A stretch of 43,245 bases of DNA from JAICLV01 sp036380925 (GCA_036380925.1 DASVDW010000183.1:1-43245); one strand, 5' to 3'. Shown: positions 32,105 through 39,965, counted from the stretch's first letter. Made by a program: numbers and translations. Notes: generated by a model from the sequence alone, not told the origin.

Positions 32105-33079
32105 TCACAGCCAGTCCTTGCGGCGGAAGATCCAGTAGAGCAAGGCGCCACCCAGCACGATGATCGCGCTGGAGACGGCGAATCCCCACTCCTTGCCAAA
32201 TCCCGGGTACGGCAGGTTTTGCCCGTAGAACCCGGTGACGGCGGTGGGGACCGCGATGATGGCCGCCCAGCTGGTGACCTTCTTCATGATGAGGTTCATT
32301 CGGTTGCCCTGGATCGTCAGGTTCGTCTCCAGGATGGTGCTCACCATGTCGCGAAGCGACTCGGTCCACTCGGTCGCGCGCAAGACGTGGTCGTAGACGT
32401 CTTGGTAGTAGGGCATCAGCGCCTCATCGACGACCTTCAGGTCGCGGCGCATCAATCCGTTGACGACCTCGCGCATTGGCAGCACGAATCGCCTGAGCAG
32501 CAGGAGGTTCTTGCGCAGCGCGAACGACTTTCGCTGGACATCGCGAACTCGGTCCCGGGTGTCGTCGAACAGCTCGTCCTCGAGCGCGTCGATTTTGTCG
32601 TCGAGGTCTTGCACGGCGGTGAAGTGACTGTCGACGATGTAGTCGAGGACGCCGTAAAGAAGAAAGCCGACTCCGTCCTTCGCGAGTTCCGGAGAGTTGT
32701 CCCAACGGGAAACGACATCGTCGATGTCGAAGCGATGGTCCTTCCGGACGGTGATGAACGCGTTGGGCAGCACGAACATCGCGATCTCGCTGCTCTCGAG
32801 GTCGTGCGCGCCTTCGTCCAGCCGGACGGCATAGGCGCTTAGAAACAGGTGGGTGGCGTAGTGGTCGAGTTTGGGCCGCTGCCTTTCGTGCTCGGCGTCT
32901 TCGATCGCCAGCGCGTGCAGGCCGAACTCCTCTTCGATGGACTCCAGGCCTTCGCCGTCCGCGGTGCAAAGATCGAGCCAGAGGACGACGCCGGGCGCGT
33001 CAACCACCTCGGAGATCTCTTCGACGGGCAGGTCGTCGCGCTCAAGGACGCCGTCTCGGTACAGCCTTGTGCGCGCCAC
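32105..33079 (-). CDS. corA: CorA-family divalent cation transporter
   Basis: A 324-aa transporter. A long cytoplasmic alpha/beta domain and helices (about 1-260) precede two C-terminal membrane helices. The signature loop is GFYGQN in place of the more usual GMN, so it belongs to the YGxN group, which includes Mg/Co and some Zn transporters. The C-terminus ends with the basic FRRKDWL. The GTG at 33079 lies 12 bp after the stop of the DUF3817 gene and looks co-transcribed with it. Confidence 0.9.
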   Translation of the reverse strand: MARTRLYRDGVLERDDLPVEEISEVVDAPGVVLWLDLCTADGEGLESIEEEFGLHALAIEDAEHERQRPKLDHYATHLFLSAYAVRLDEGAHDLESSEIAMFVLPNAFITVRKDHRFDIDDVVSRWDNSPELAKDGVGFLLYGVLDYIVDSHFTAVQDLDDKIDALEDELFDDTRDRVRDVQRKSFALRKNLLLLRRFVLPMREVVNGLMRRDLKVVDEALMPYYQDVYDHVLRATEWTESLRDMVSTILETNLTIQGNRMNLIMKKVTSWAAIIAVPTAVTGFYGQNLPYPGFGKEWGFAVSSAIIVLGGALLYWIFRRKDWL

Positions 33080-33091
33080 CGCGTCGCCGTC

Positions 33092-33439
33092 CTATCTCGC
33101 GGACGTCGGCAGCCCTGCGGGCTGCGCCTCGCCGACGGCCTCTCGGGCGCGCAGGTATTGCGTGGTCTTGCGTTCCATCACGAACGACAGGAACGGCACG
33201 AACCCGGCGGCCGCCATGAGCAGCAGCCGCACGACGTGCAGCCGATACCGCAGGACCAGCTCCAGGCAAGCCACGCAGTACACGATGTACAAGAAGCCGT
33301 GGAGCATGCCGACGTACTTGGCGATGTAGGGGAAATCCAGCCCGTATCGAAGCGGCACGCCGACGAACACGAGCACCACCAGGCCCACACCGACGATGTA
33401 GGCGAGCAGCCGGTAGCGGCCGAGTGGGGTCTTTAGCAT
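33092..33439 (-). CDS. DUF3817 integral membrane protein
   Basis: A 115-aa protein with three helices (YRLLAYIVGVGLVVLVFVGVP near the start, a second at GMLHGFLYIVYCVACLELV, a third at LLLMAAAGFVPFLSFVMERK). The HGFLYIVY and PFLSFVMERK segments are typical of DUF3817, widespread in actinobacteria. The ATG at 33439 is preferred to TTG 33445. It lies in a leftward run before corA. No function is established. Confidence 0.88.
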   Translation of the reverse strand: MLKTPLGRYRLLAYIVGVGLVVLVFVGVPLRYGLDFPYIAKYVGMLHGFLYIVYCVACLELVLRYRLHVVRLLLMAAAGFVPFLSFVMERKTTQYLRAREAVGEAQPAGLPTSAR

Positions 33440-33467
33440 TGACAACCTGGCAGCCGCCTTTTCGCAG

Positions 33468-33866
33468 TCAGCGCGCGTTCTCCGCGCGCCGGTTCAACGA
33501 CGCGAGGTACTCGTTGTACCTCGCCAGCTCTTCGTCGGTCTCGTCGGGCTCTTCGTTCGCGAGCTGCGCGTCGATGAGCTCGGACGACGGGAGCGGCCGG
33601 TGGTGCGGCCAGGCTGACGCCCCGGTCGCGACGGGGAGCTTCGGCGTGGGCCGGCCGTGGACCGCGTCGTGCAGCAACCGCCACCAGCCGTAGATGATGA
33701 TCGCCGCCATCGTCCACCACTGCAGCGCGTACAGCAGGTTTTGCAGGCCGCCGCGCGCGGAGTTGGAGACGTCCCACTGCCAGCGGCCGAGCAGGCTGAA
33801 CGCGGCGACGATGATCAACATGGCGAGGTGGCGCGGCAACCACCGCAGCGTGAAGGCCATGCGCAC
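33468..33866 (-). CDS. Two-helix membrane protein, SURF1-like N-terminus
   Basis: A 132-aa protein. The N-terminal LRWLPRHLAMLIIVAAFSLLGRWQWD is like the first helix of SURF1-type proteins. A second helix follows (LQWWTMAAIIIYGWWRLLHDAV), then an acidic cytoplasmic tail. The GTG at 33866 has GGAG 5 nt upstream; ATG 33860 is the alternative. The SURF1 globular domain is absent, so only a resemblance is claimed. It lies 28 bp before the DUF3817 gene in the same direction. Confidence 0.75.
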   Translation of the reverse strand: MRMAFTLRWLPRHLAMLIIVAAFSLLGRWQWDVSNSARGGLQNLLYALQWWTMAAIIIYGWWRLLHDAVHGRPTPKLPVATGASAWPHHRPLPSSELIDAQLANEEPDETDEELARYNEYLASLNRRAENAR

Positions 33867-33924
33867 CACGGCTCCTACGGTACCTGCCGCGACTGCGTGT
33901 GCGGCGCGGCTGGCGCGGCGGCGG

Positions 33925-34455
33925 CTACGGGAGGTAGGCCTGCTCGATCCGGGTGATCGTCCCGGTGCCGTCAAGCGTGATCGCGTAATACGGCGGGCCG
34001 TCCTTGGCCGAGGCCATGGCGGCCGGCAACGCGGGCGGCGGCACCTGCAGCTCGTCGGTGCCCCCGCCGGGCGCGAGCAACAACACGACGGCGGACGGCG
34101 ACACCGGTTTTGTCGTCAGCGTCTTGCCGGTCGTGACGTACCGCGCGTTCTCGTCGGCACTGCAGATCCGTTGCGCGTCGAGGTAACTGAACGACACCTG
34201 CGCGCCCTGCGCGCTCGCCCGCTTTCCTTCGACGAACAGCTGCGGGGATGGCAGGGGGCACAGCTCGGCGCTTGGCGACGGGGTCGGGCTTGCGGCCGAC
34301 GAGGCCGGCCCGCTGACGGTGCTGAACGTCGGCGCCACGCCCGCGGTGCGGTCGGGCCGCGCCGAGCAACCGGTCGTGACCGTCAGGGCGAGCGTCACGA
34401 GGGACGCGGCGCACGCGCCGACGAGCTGGCGGCCGCGAACCGTCGTCCGGCGCAT
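33925..34455 (-). CDS. Lipoprotein of unknown function, 176 aa
   Basis: A signal peptide with lipobox VTTGC (Cys30), a Ser/Pro/Ala linker, and a domain with two Cys (ELCPLPSP and QRICSAD) that may form a disulfide. The ATG at 34455 follows GGGAGGACGCTC. I do not recognise a family. It is the first gene of the leftward run towards corA, 58 bp from the next. Confidence 0.75.
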   Translation of the reverse strand: MRRTTVRGRQLVGACAASLVTLALTVTTGCSARPDRTAGVAPTFSTVSGPASSAASPTPSPSAELCPLPSPQLFVEGKRASAQGAQVSFSYLDAQRICSADENARYVTTGKTLTTKPVSPSAVVLLLAPGGGTDELQVPPPALPAAMASAKDGPPYYAITLDGTGTITRIEQAYLP

Positions 34456-34517
34456 GAGCGTCCTCCCGGGGGTCGGCAGGCTGGGCGGTGCGCCGACCCC
34501 GCGTGGATGCTACGGCG

Positions 34518-34799
34518 TCAGGAGATCCCGAACCGGTTGTTCGGCGCAGGCGTGACGAACGACGGATGCTGCTGGGATGCGGCGCGGAGGGTCTGCGCGC
34601 GCCGCAGGTCGCGCAGGACCGGCCAGTCGGCGAAGGCGAAGGCGAACAACATGACGACGTTGACCAGCGGGATCAACCCGGCGGCGACCCACCACCCGGA
34701 GTAGCCGGCTTTGCGCACGATCGACACCGCCGCGGCGGCGGCGAGCGCGGTGAAACCGGCGTAGATCAGCACCAAGGTGCCCACCATGCCAGTGCCCAT
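34518..34799 (-). CDS. Small two-helix membrane protein
   Basis: A 93-aa protein with helices at about 4-24 (VGTLVLIYAGFTALAAAAAV) and 36-55 (AAGLIPLVNVVMLFAFAFA). They are joined by a KAGYSGWW turn and followed by ADWPVLRDLRR and a polar tail. The KxGYSGWW-LIPLVN-WP pattern recurs in small actinobacterial membrane proteins related to DUF805 in appearance. The ATG at 34799 has GGAG 11 nt upstream. It is divergent from the sigma factor gene. Confidence 0.7.
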   Translation of the reverse strand: MGTGMVGTLVLIYAGFTALAAAAAVSIVRKAGYSGWWVAAGLIPLVNVVMLFAFAFADWPVLRDLRRAQTLRAASQQHPSFVTPAPNNRFGIS

Positions 34800-34850
34800 C
34801 AGCGGATAATCTCCACACCGGCAAGATCGGTCGCTGCGCGCAGTACCTTG

Positions 34851-35474
34851 ATGGTCATGCGCCGCAGGCGTGATGACCGGGCGGTTGAACCGGGCGACGG
34901 TGCTTCGCGTAAAGCAGGTGTGCCCGACGCGCGGCGCCCCGGCGAGGGGCGGACGGAACCGGCGCGAACGGACGAGGAGTTCGTCCGCGCGTTGTACGAG
35001 CAGCACGCCCGACCGCTGCTCGGGTACGCCTTGCGGTTGACCGGCGGCGACCGACAGCGCGCCGAGGACGTTGTGCAGGAGACGCTGTTGCGGGCGTGGC
35101 GACACCCCGAAACGCTCGAGCGCACGCCCGACGCGGTCCGGCCGTGGTTGTTCACCGTCGCCCGCAACATCGCGGTCGACGCATATCGGGCGCGCCGTGC
35201 GCGGCCGCTCGAGGCCGGGCCGGACGGTCTTGACCTGGTACCGGTCGACGACGAGGTCGACCGGGCGCTCGAGGCATGGCAGGTGTCCGACGCGCTCGCG
35301 AGCCTGAGCGTCGACCACCGGCAGGTGCTGATCGAGACGTACTACCGCGGGCGCTCAGTGGCGGAGGCCGCGGCGGCGCTCGGCATCCCGTCGGGCACGG
35401 TGAAGTCGCGCACGTACTACGCGTTGCGCGCGCTGCGACTGGTCTTGGAAGAAAGAGGAGTGACGGAACTATGA
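34851..35474 (+). CDS. ECF sigma factor, SigL-like
   Basis: A 207-aa sigma factor. Region 2 begins at EFVRALYEQHARPLLGYALRL (about residue 44) with AEDVVQETLLRAWRHP. Region 4 holds LSVDHRQVLIETYYRGRSVAEAAAALGIPSGTVKSR in pieces near the end. The first 40 residues are basic and disordered-looking, so the true start may be later (GTG codons exist, without good sites); ATG 34851 or 34857 is provisional. The ATGA overlap couples it to a zinc-finger anti-sigma. Confidence 0.9.
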   Translation: MVMRRRRDDRAVEPGDGASRKAGVPDARRPGEGRTEPARTDEEFVRALYEQHARPLLGYALRLTGGDRQRAEDVVQETLLRAWRHPETLERTPDAVRPWLFTVARNIAVDAYRARRARPLEAGPDGLDLVPVDDEVDRALEAWQVSDALASLSVDHRQVLIETYYRGRSVAEAAAALGIPSGTVKSRTYYALRALRLVLEERGVTEL

Positions 35475-36166
35475 CCGCCGGTGGATGCGCCGACGCGCGG
35501 ATCTGCCTCGGCGCCTACGTCTTGGGGGCGTTGGACCCGGCCGAGCGCGGCCGAGTCGACGCGCACCTGGCCGAATGCGACGGCTGCCGAGACGAGTTGG
35601 CGTCGTTCGCGGCGCTGCCCGGCCTGCTGAGCCGCGCGAGCATCGCGGACGTCGAGCTCGTGCCCGAGTCGTCACAGCCCCAGCTACTGCAACGGTTGCT
35701 CACGGCGGTCGCCAACGAGCGCCGTCGCGGGCGTCGGGTGCGCAGGTTGTCGGCGGTCGCCGCAGGCGTGGTCGTGGTCGCGACCGGCGCCGTCGCCGGC
35801 GTCGCGGCGTCCGCGCACGACTCCACTCCAGCGGCGGCCGCGACCTTCAGCGCGACCAACGCGGCCACCAACGTGACCGCCTCCGTCACCGAGTGGCGCA
35901 AGGCCTGGGGCACCGCGCTCGAGGCTCAGGTCGTCGGGGTGGTGAAGGGCGCCTACCCCGAGAGATGCCAGTTGGTGGCCGTGGCCGCCGACGGCACGCG
36001 CGACGTCGCAGGCAGCTGGGCCCCGACCTCGTCGGGAAAGATCGTCGCGCAAGGCGCGACATCCTTGTCGCCCACGCAGATCGCCTGGTTTGAGGTCATC
36101 GGCTCCGGTGGGGAGACCTTCGTGAAAATCCCTGCGCACACCTCGGACGGCGCAAGCCAGTCGTGA
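35471..36166 (+). CDS. Zinc-finger anti-sigma factor, RskA-like
   Basis: A 231-aa membrane protein. The N-terminal anti-sigma domain has the HxxxCxxC site (His32, Cys36, Cys39) and the typical LGAYVLGALDPAERGRVDAHL start. One membrane segment lies at about 96-116, followed by the outer RskA-like domain (WRKAWGTALEAQVVG to the C-terminus). It would hold the preceding sigma factor at the membrane until the outer domain is cleaved or altered. The start overlaps the sigma stop (ATGA). Confidence 0.93.
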   Translation: MTAGGCADARICLGAYVLGALDPAERGRVDAHLAECDGCRDELASFAALPGLLSRASIADVELVPESSQPQLLQRLLTAVANERRRGRRVRRLSAVAAGVVVVATGAVAGVAASAHDSTPAAAATFSATNAATNVTASVTEWRKAWGTALEAQVVGVVKGAYPERCQLVAVAADGTRDVAGSWAPTSSGKIVAQGATSLSPTQIAWFEVIGSGGETFVKIPAHTSDGASQS

Positions 36167-36178
36167 CCGAGGTAGGTG

Positions 36179-36616
36179 TCAGCCAGTGCTCTCGTGCCCT
36201 GGCAGCTGTTCGTGCCCGGGTAGCTGGATGCCCTTCTCCGCGGCGAACCTCATGATGTTCGGCATCACGATCGCGGTCTGCTCGATCGCGTCCTCGGTCG
36301 GGGTGAAGGCCACAAACTCGGCGCCCGCGAACACGACCGGTGTGTGCCCTGGCTCGATGACGAAGGCGTCACCGGCCTCGAACGTCTCCTCGACGCCGTC
36401 GTGCCGACGCACCCCGAACTTGCCCTTAAGCACGTAGCCCAGGTGACGAGCCTGACATTGATCGTTTGGGGCGCCCTTGAAGAACGGCGTCTGGTCTAGG
36501 TCAACGAAGTTCGTTTCAATGCTCACAGTCCAGCCGTCGATCGCCTGCTCGTAGGTCTCCGCATATCCCGGGAAGACGTCGTGCGACGACGCCGATGCCT
36601 TCGACATCTTTGGCAT
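36179..36616 (-). CDS. Cupin-domain protein
   Basis: A 145-aa single-cupin protein. Cupin motif 1 region is CQARHLGYVLKGKFGVRRHDG and motif 2 is FEAGDAFVIEPGHTPVVF. The metal-binding His set is reduced (HLGYV and GHTP), so metal binding is uncertain. A C-terminal tail contains a duplicated PGHEQ/PGHES. The ATG at 36616 follows AAGGAGAAGGCA. It converges on the anti-sigma gene (12-bp gap). Substrate unknown. Confidence 0.85.
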   Translation of the reverse strand: MPKMSKASASSHDVFPGYAETYEQAIDGWTVSIETNFVDLDQTPFFKGAPNDQCQARHLGYVLKGKFGVRRHDGVEETFEAGDAFVIEPGHTPVVFAGAEFVAFTPTEDAIEQTAIVMPNIMRFAAEKGIQLPGHEQLPGHESTG

Positions 36617-36728
36617 TGCCTTCTCCTTCCGCACGCGGCTCGCGCTCGTGGAAAGAGCCGATTGTGGGGGGCCTTGATTTGCGACGACAGAGGCGAAGGT
36701 CGGCCCCGAAACGACGTCCGACCGGTCG

Positions 36729-37235
36729 TTGTCGGCAGCGGCGGGAAGTGGAACCGCCCTCGTGCGGTTCACTAGAGATGTGCAGTCTGCCGGATGGTTC
36801 TTGATCGCTCTGCTCGTGGTGACGACGGGCGCGGGGTGGGTGTGGCGTGCCCGCAACGGCGCGATGCGCGACGTCAAAACCGGCTCGGACGACCCGCGGC
36901 TCACGTCGTCCGACCTGGGTGCCGACCTTGGCGCGCGGGCCACCTTGGTGCAGTTCTCGTCCGCGTTTTGCGCGCCATGCCGGGCGGCCCGGGTGGTGCT
37001 CTCGGACGTCGCGCGGACGGTGGACGGCGTGACGCACATCGAGATCGACGCCGAGTCGCACCTCGACTTGGTGCGGCGGCTCGACATCATGCGCACCCCG
37101 ACGATCTTCGTGCTCGACGCGCGCGGTCGGGTCGTGAAGCGGGCGAGCGGCGCGCCGCGCAAGGCGGAGGTGTTGTCCGCGTTGGGCGCGGCGATCCCGG
37201 CCGGATCGGTCGGTCGGGATGGGGTGGGCGCGTGA
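36729..37235 (+). CDS. Membrane-anchored thioredoxin-like protein
   Basis: A protein of up to 168 aa. A membrane segment (SAGWFLIALLVVTTGAGWVW) is followed by a thioredoxin fold with the redox pair in SAFCAPCRAARVV and the cis-Pro loop MRTPTIFVLD. It may reduce or isomerise thiols of envelope proteins, or serve the sulfur operon that starts 6 bp after its stop. The start is unsure: TTG 36729, GTG 36762 and GTG 36780 are in frame and none has a strong ribosome-binding site. The sulfur operon has its own promoter behind it. Confidence 0.85.
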   Translation: MSAAAGSGTALVRFTRDVQSAGWFLIALLVVTTGAGWVWRARNGAMRDVKTGSDDPRLTSSDLGADLGARATLVQFSSAFCAPCRAARVVLSDVARTVDGVTHIEIDAESHLDLVRRLDIMRTPTIFVLDARGRVVKRASGAPRKAEVLSALGAAIPAGSVGRDGVGA

Positions 37236-37240
37236 TCAAG

Positions 37241-37269
37241 ATGACAGCCAGCCCAGATCTTCGTACCAT
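37241..37269 (+). promoter_or_regulatory. Promoter of the sulfur operon
   Basis: ATGACA (37241-37246) and TACCAT (37264-37269) are exactly 17 nt apart and match sigma-A-type consensus well. It would start transcription about 15 nt before the leader peptide. Confidence 0.6.
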
Positions 37270-37290
37270 CGATGGGTGCAGCAGGCATTC

Positions 37291-37368
37291 ATGGGTGAGT
37301 TGAACCTCACCAAGAGGCGCGCGGTCGACCTGTGCCGCGTGGCCACCTGTCTGTGTCGAATGTCCTGA
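37291..37368 (+). CDS. Cys-rich leader peptide of the sulfurtransferase operon
   Basis: A 25-aa peptide MGELNLTKRRAVDLCRVATC followed by LCRMS, with three Cys near its end. It belongs to the actinobacterial leader peptides with a TKRR-AVDLCRV core found before sulfur genes; related Cys-tract leaders in mycobacteria attenuate operons according to cysteine supply (established knowledge). A GTG at 37276 is an in-frame alternative start. Its stop lies in the palindrome GACCCCGGGGTC (37367-37378), and GTCGGC/GCCGAC arms follow, so ribosome position at the Cys codons could decide RNA folding ahead of the DUF4395 gene. Confidence 0.8.
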   Translation: MGELNLTKRRAVDLCRVATCLCRMS

Positions 37369-37459
37369 CCCCGGGGTCGGCCGCATCTCCGCGATCAAGC
37401 CTCGCCGACTCTGCCGCGACCTTCTCTAGTTTTCCCGTCGCCAATGTCAGGAGTGGTTC

Positions 37460-37906
37460 ATGTCCAACCCAGCCGTGGGGTCCGTCGATCCCCGGGGGCT
37501 TCGCTTCAACGCCGCGATCACCACGCTGGTGCTGGCCGCGGTGGTGCTCACGAGCAACGCTTGGGTGCTGCTCGCCCAGGCCGTCGTCTTCGGCGTCGGC
37601 GCGGTCGCCGGGTTGCGCTTCTCGCCCTACGGCGTGCTGTTCCGCAAACTGGTCGCCCCTCGGCTAGGGCCGCCCGCTCACCGCGAGGCCGAAGCGCCGC
37701 CTCGCTTCGCGCAAGCGGTCGGCTTGGTGTTCGCCGTCATCGGCGTCGTGGGGTTCGCCGCCGGCGCGTCATGGCTCGGTGTCGGCGCGACCGCGTTGGC
37801 CTGGGTCGCCGCCTTTCTCAACGCAGCCTTCGGTTTCTGCATGGGCTGCGAGACCTACCTGTTGATCCGCCGTGTTTTCTCACTACGCAAGGGAGTCACC
37901 GCATGA
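37460..37906 (+). CDS. DUF4395 membrane protein
   Basis: A 148-aa protein with about four helices and the family motif GFCMGCETYLLIRR, a Cys-x2-Cys at a membrane boundary. DUF4395 proteins are regularly found with sulfurtransferases and thioredoxins and may carry thiols or sulfur species across the membrane (inference from neighbourhood). The ATG at 37460 follows AGGAGTGGTTC; the stop overlaps the rhodanese start as ATGA. Confidence 0.9.
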   Translation: MSNPAVGSVDPRGLRFNAAITTLVLAAVVLTSNAWVLLAQAVVFGVGAVAGLRFSPYGVLFRKLVAPRLGPPAHREAEAPPRFAQAVGLVFAVIGVVGFAAGASWLGVGATALAWVAAFLNAAFGFCMGCETYLLIRRVFSLRKGVTA

Positions 37907-38742
37907 GTCGCCAAGCCGTCCTCGTGGACGCCGACTGGGTCGAGGCCCATTTGGACGACCCGAACATCGTGCTCGTCGAGGTCGACGAGGACGTCTCCGC
38001 CTACGACAAGGGCCACATCCGCGGCGCTGTCAAGGTTGACTGGAAGCAAGACCTCCAGGACCCGATCCGCCGCGACTTCATCGACAAGGCCGCGTTCGAG
38101 AAGCTGCTGTCGTCGCGCGGAATCAGCAACGACGACAACATCGTGTTGTACGGCGGCAACAACAACTGGTTCGCCGCCTACGCGTACTGGTACTTCAAGC
38201 TCTACGGCCACCAGAACATCAAGCTGCTCGACGGCGGCCGCAAGAAGTGGGAGCTCGACTCCCGCGAGCTGGTCACCGACGTTCCGAGCCGGCCGGCCAC
38301 GCAGTACAAGGCGAAGGACCCCGACTCCTCGATCCGCGCTTTCCGCGACGAGGTCGTCAACGCGATCGGCAAGCTCAACTTGATCGACGTCCGCTCGCCT
38401 GACGAGTTCTCCGGCAAGCTGCTCGCGCCGGCGCACCTGCCGCAGGAGCAGTCGCAGCGCGGCGGCCACGTGCCGACGGCGAAGAACGTCCCGTGGAGCA
38501 AGGCCGCGAACGACGACGGCACGTTCAAGTCGGACGACGAGCTGAAGGCCCTGTACAAGGACGCCGGCGTCGACTTCGGCAAGGACACCATCGCCTACTG
38601 CCGCATCGGCGAGCGCTCGGCGCACACCTGGTTCGTGCTGCACGAGATCCTCGACGAGGCGAACGTGAAGAACTACGACGGCTCGTGGACCGAGTACGGC
38701 TCGCTGGTCGGCGTCCCGATCGAGACCGGGAGCGGATCCTGA
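37903..38742 (+). CDS. Thiosulfate sulfurtransferase (tandem rhodanese)
   Basis: A 279-aa protein with an inactive N-terminal rhodanese domain (about 5-125) and an active C-terminal one (about 145-275). The active-site loop is Cys233-RIGER-S, as in the CysA2/CysA3 group of mycobacteria. It transfers sulfane sulfur from thiosulfate to acceptors such as cyanide or thiols. It is coupled on both sides (ATGA with DUF4395, TGATG with SseC). Confidence 0.93.
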   Translation: MSRQAVLVDADWVEAHLDDPNIVLVEVDEDVSAYDKGHIRGAVKVDWKQDLQDPIRRDFIDKAAFEKLLSSRGISNDDNIVLYGGNNNWFAAYAYWYFKLYGHQNIKLLDGGRKKWELDSRELVTDVPSRPATQYKAKDPDSSIRAFRDEVVNAIGKLNLIDVRSPDEFSGKLLAPAHLPQEQSQRGGHVPTAKNVPWSKAANDDGTFKSDDELKALYKDAGVDFGKDTIAYCRIGERSAHTWFVLHEILDEANVKNYDGSWTEYGSLVGVPIETGSGS

Positions 38743-39032
38743 TGTGCGGTGCGGTCGCCGGCGGCCTGCCGTTGGGCGTCGACGCCGGCAAGGAGGCCGT
38801 GATCCAGGGCGTCGTGAAGCGCGGCGGCCAGCCGGTCAGCGGGTACGTTCGGTTGTTGGACGGCGGCGGGGAGTTCACCGCCGAGGTCCCCACGTCGGCG
38901 ACCGGCGAGTTCCGGTTCTTCGCCGCGCCCGGCACCTGGACGGTTCGGGCGCTGGTGCCCGGCGGCTCGGCCGACCGCACGGTCAGCGCGGCCACGGGCG
39001 CGATCGCCGAGGTCGAGGTCAGCGTCGCCTGA
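38742..39032 (+). CDS. sseC: SseC/DUF1416 protein
   Basis: A 96-aa protein starting MCGAVAGGLPLGVDAGKE, with a beta-rich, transthyretin- or CarboxypepD-like fold (GQPVSGYVRLLDGGGEFTAE, then FRFFAAPGTWTVRAL). In Mycobacterium tuberculosis the homologues SseC1/SseC2 are adjacent to cysA2/cysA3, the same pairing as here. Cys2 right after the start is conserved and could accept sulfur. The ATG at 38742 shares a base with the rhodanese stop. Two hairpins follow the stop. Confidence 0.9.
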   Translation: MCGAVAGGLPLGVDAGKEAVIQGVVKRGGQPVSGYVRLLDGGGEFTAEVPTSATGEFRFFAAPGTWTVRALVPGGSADRTVSAATGAIAEVEVSVA

Positions 39033-39053
39033 TCGGATCTGATCGGCGCTGAT

Positions 39054-39079
39054 CGGCCGCAAGCGGCCGCTGCCGTTTT
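39054..39079 (+). terminator. Hairpin after sseC
   Basis: CGGCCGC-AA-GCGGCCG (39054-39069) followed by a short TTTT at 39076-39079. It is weaker than the next hairpin and may act with it. Confidence 0.45.
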
Positions 39080-39090
39080 CATCGGGGGTG

Positions 39091-39136
39091 CGAACGGTCT
39101 CCCGCGAGTCACTCGCGGGAGACCGTTCGTCTTTTT
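39091..39136 (+). terminator. Strong intrinsic terminator of the sulfur operon
   Basis: A perfect 19-bp inverted repeat (39091-39109 with 39111-39129, one unpaired base, in practice a small loop) is followed directly by TCTTTTT. This is the clearest rho-independent terminator in the window. Confidence 0.9.
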
Positions 39137-39217
39137 GGGTCGCATGACCGACCCCCGACCCTCCAAGGCCCGATCAAATGGGCCGAACTCGCGGCCATCG
39201 GTTATATGGTCGCGGCC

Positions 39218-39331
39218 ATGACCGAACTCATCAGCGTCGGCCCGCCGGTCGCGGTCGCTTTGGCGATCGCGGTCGTCGCCGCGCTCGTCGTCCGGCGTCT
39301 TGCTTTTGCGAAACCCGACGCTGATGAGTGA
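39218..39331 (+). CDS. 37-aa single-helix membrane microprotein
   Basis: The product starts MTELISVGPPVAVALAIAVV and continues AALVVRRLAFAKPDADE: one hydrophobic helix, then Arg-Arg and an acidic end, so N-out/C-in topology is likely. Its last 8 bases overlap the nitrobindin start (ATGAGTGA). No Shine-Dalgarno is seen; TTATAT at 39202-39207 could be a -10 that yields a leaderless mRNA. ATG 39206 would add four residues. The hydrophobic pattern and overlap support a real gene; the function is unknown. Confidence 0.6.
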   Translation: MTELISVGPPVAVALAIAVVAALVVRRLAFAKPDADE

Positions 39332-39872
39332 CGGCCCCGGTGATCTCGCCGCCGGCTTCGAGACGTCGTTCGCGCCGGAGGGCGAAACCCCGCCGCTGCA
39401 CGAGGCGTTGGCGCCGCTCGCGTTCTTGCTCGGAACCTGGCGCGGGGTCGGCGTCGGCGGGTACCCGACCATCGAGTCGTTCCGGTTCGGTCAAGAGGTC
39501 GTGTTCGGGCACGCCGGGAAGCCGGTGCTGAGCTACGTCAGCCGATCGTGGATTTTGGACGACGCGGGCGCGGTGGTGCGCGCCGCCGCCGCCGAGTCGG
39601 GGTTCTGGCGAATGACCGAGAGCGGGCTCGAGGTCGTGCTCGCGCACGCCACCGGCTTCGCGGAGATCTGGGTCGGCGAGGTGAGCGGCAACCGGATCGA
39701 ACTGAGCACCGACGTCGTGGCCCGCACGTCGTCCGCAAAAGAGGTCAACGGCGGGCATCGGCTGTACGGCTACGTCGACGGCGACCTGCTCTACGCGTAC
39801 GACATGGCGGCGGTCGGCGAGCCGCTGCAGTCGCATCTGTCGGCCCGACTCCGGCCCGCCAGTCCGCGGTGA
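39324..39872 (+). CDS. Nitrobindin-like haem-binding protein (FABP/DUF1794 family)
   Basis: A 182-aa beta-barrel protein. The signature LLGTWRGVGVGGYP near residue 40 and the late HATGFAEIWVGEVSGNRIEL are typical of the bacterial nitrobindin/THAP4-like group, including Mycobacterium tuberculosis Rv2717c. Members bind ferric haem and can isomerise peroxynitrite to nitrate (family knowledge). The ATG at 39324 overlaps the microprotein. Its stop codon lies within the left arm of a large palindrome. Confidence 0.88.
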   Translation: MSDGPGDLAAGFETSFAPEGETPPLHEALAPLAFLLGTWRGVGVGGYPTIESFRFGQEVVFGHAGKPVLSYVSRSWILDDAGAVVRAAAAESGFWRMTESGLEVVLAHATGFAEIWVGEVSGNRIELSTDVVARTSSAKEVNGGHRLYGYVDGDLLYAYDMAAVGEPLQSHLSARLRPASPR

Positions 39873-39929
39873 TCATGCAAATAGGGGCGACAGCCGAGCC
39901 TCGGCGTCGCCCCTATTTGCATGATCACC
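39868..39929. repeat. 24-bp perfect palindrome with nested hairpin
   Basis: Arms 39868-39891 and 39906-39929 are perfectly complementary over 24 bp. The 14-nt loop contains GCCGAG-C-CTCGGC, which extends the stem by six pairs past a single bulged A. There is no T-tract on either side. It overlaps the nitrobindin stop codon. It may be a U-less terminator, an mRNA 3' stabiliser or a dispersed palindromic repeat. Confidence 0.85.
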
Positions 39930-39965
39930 TGAAGGGCGGCGGCTGACCGGCGCCCAGACATGGAA

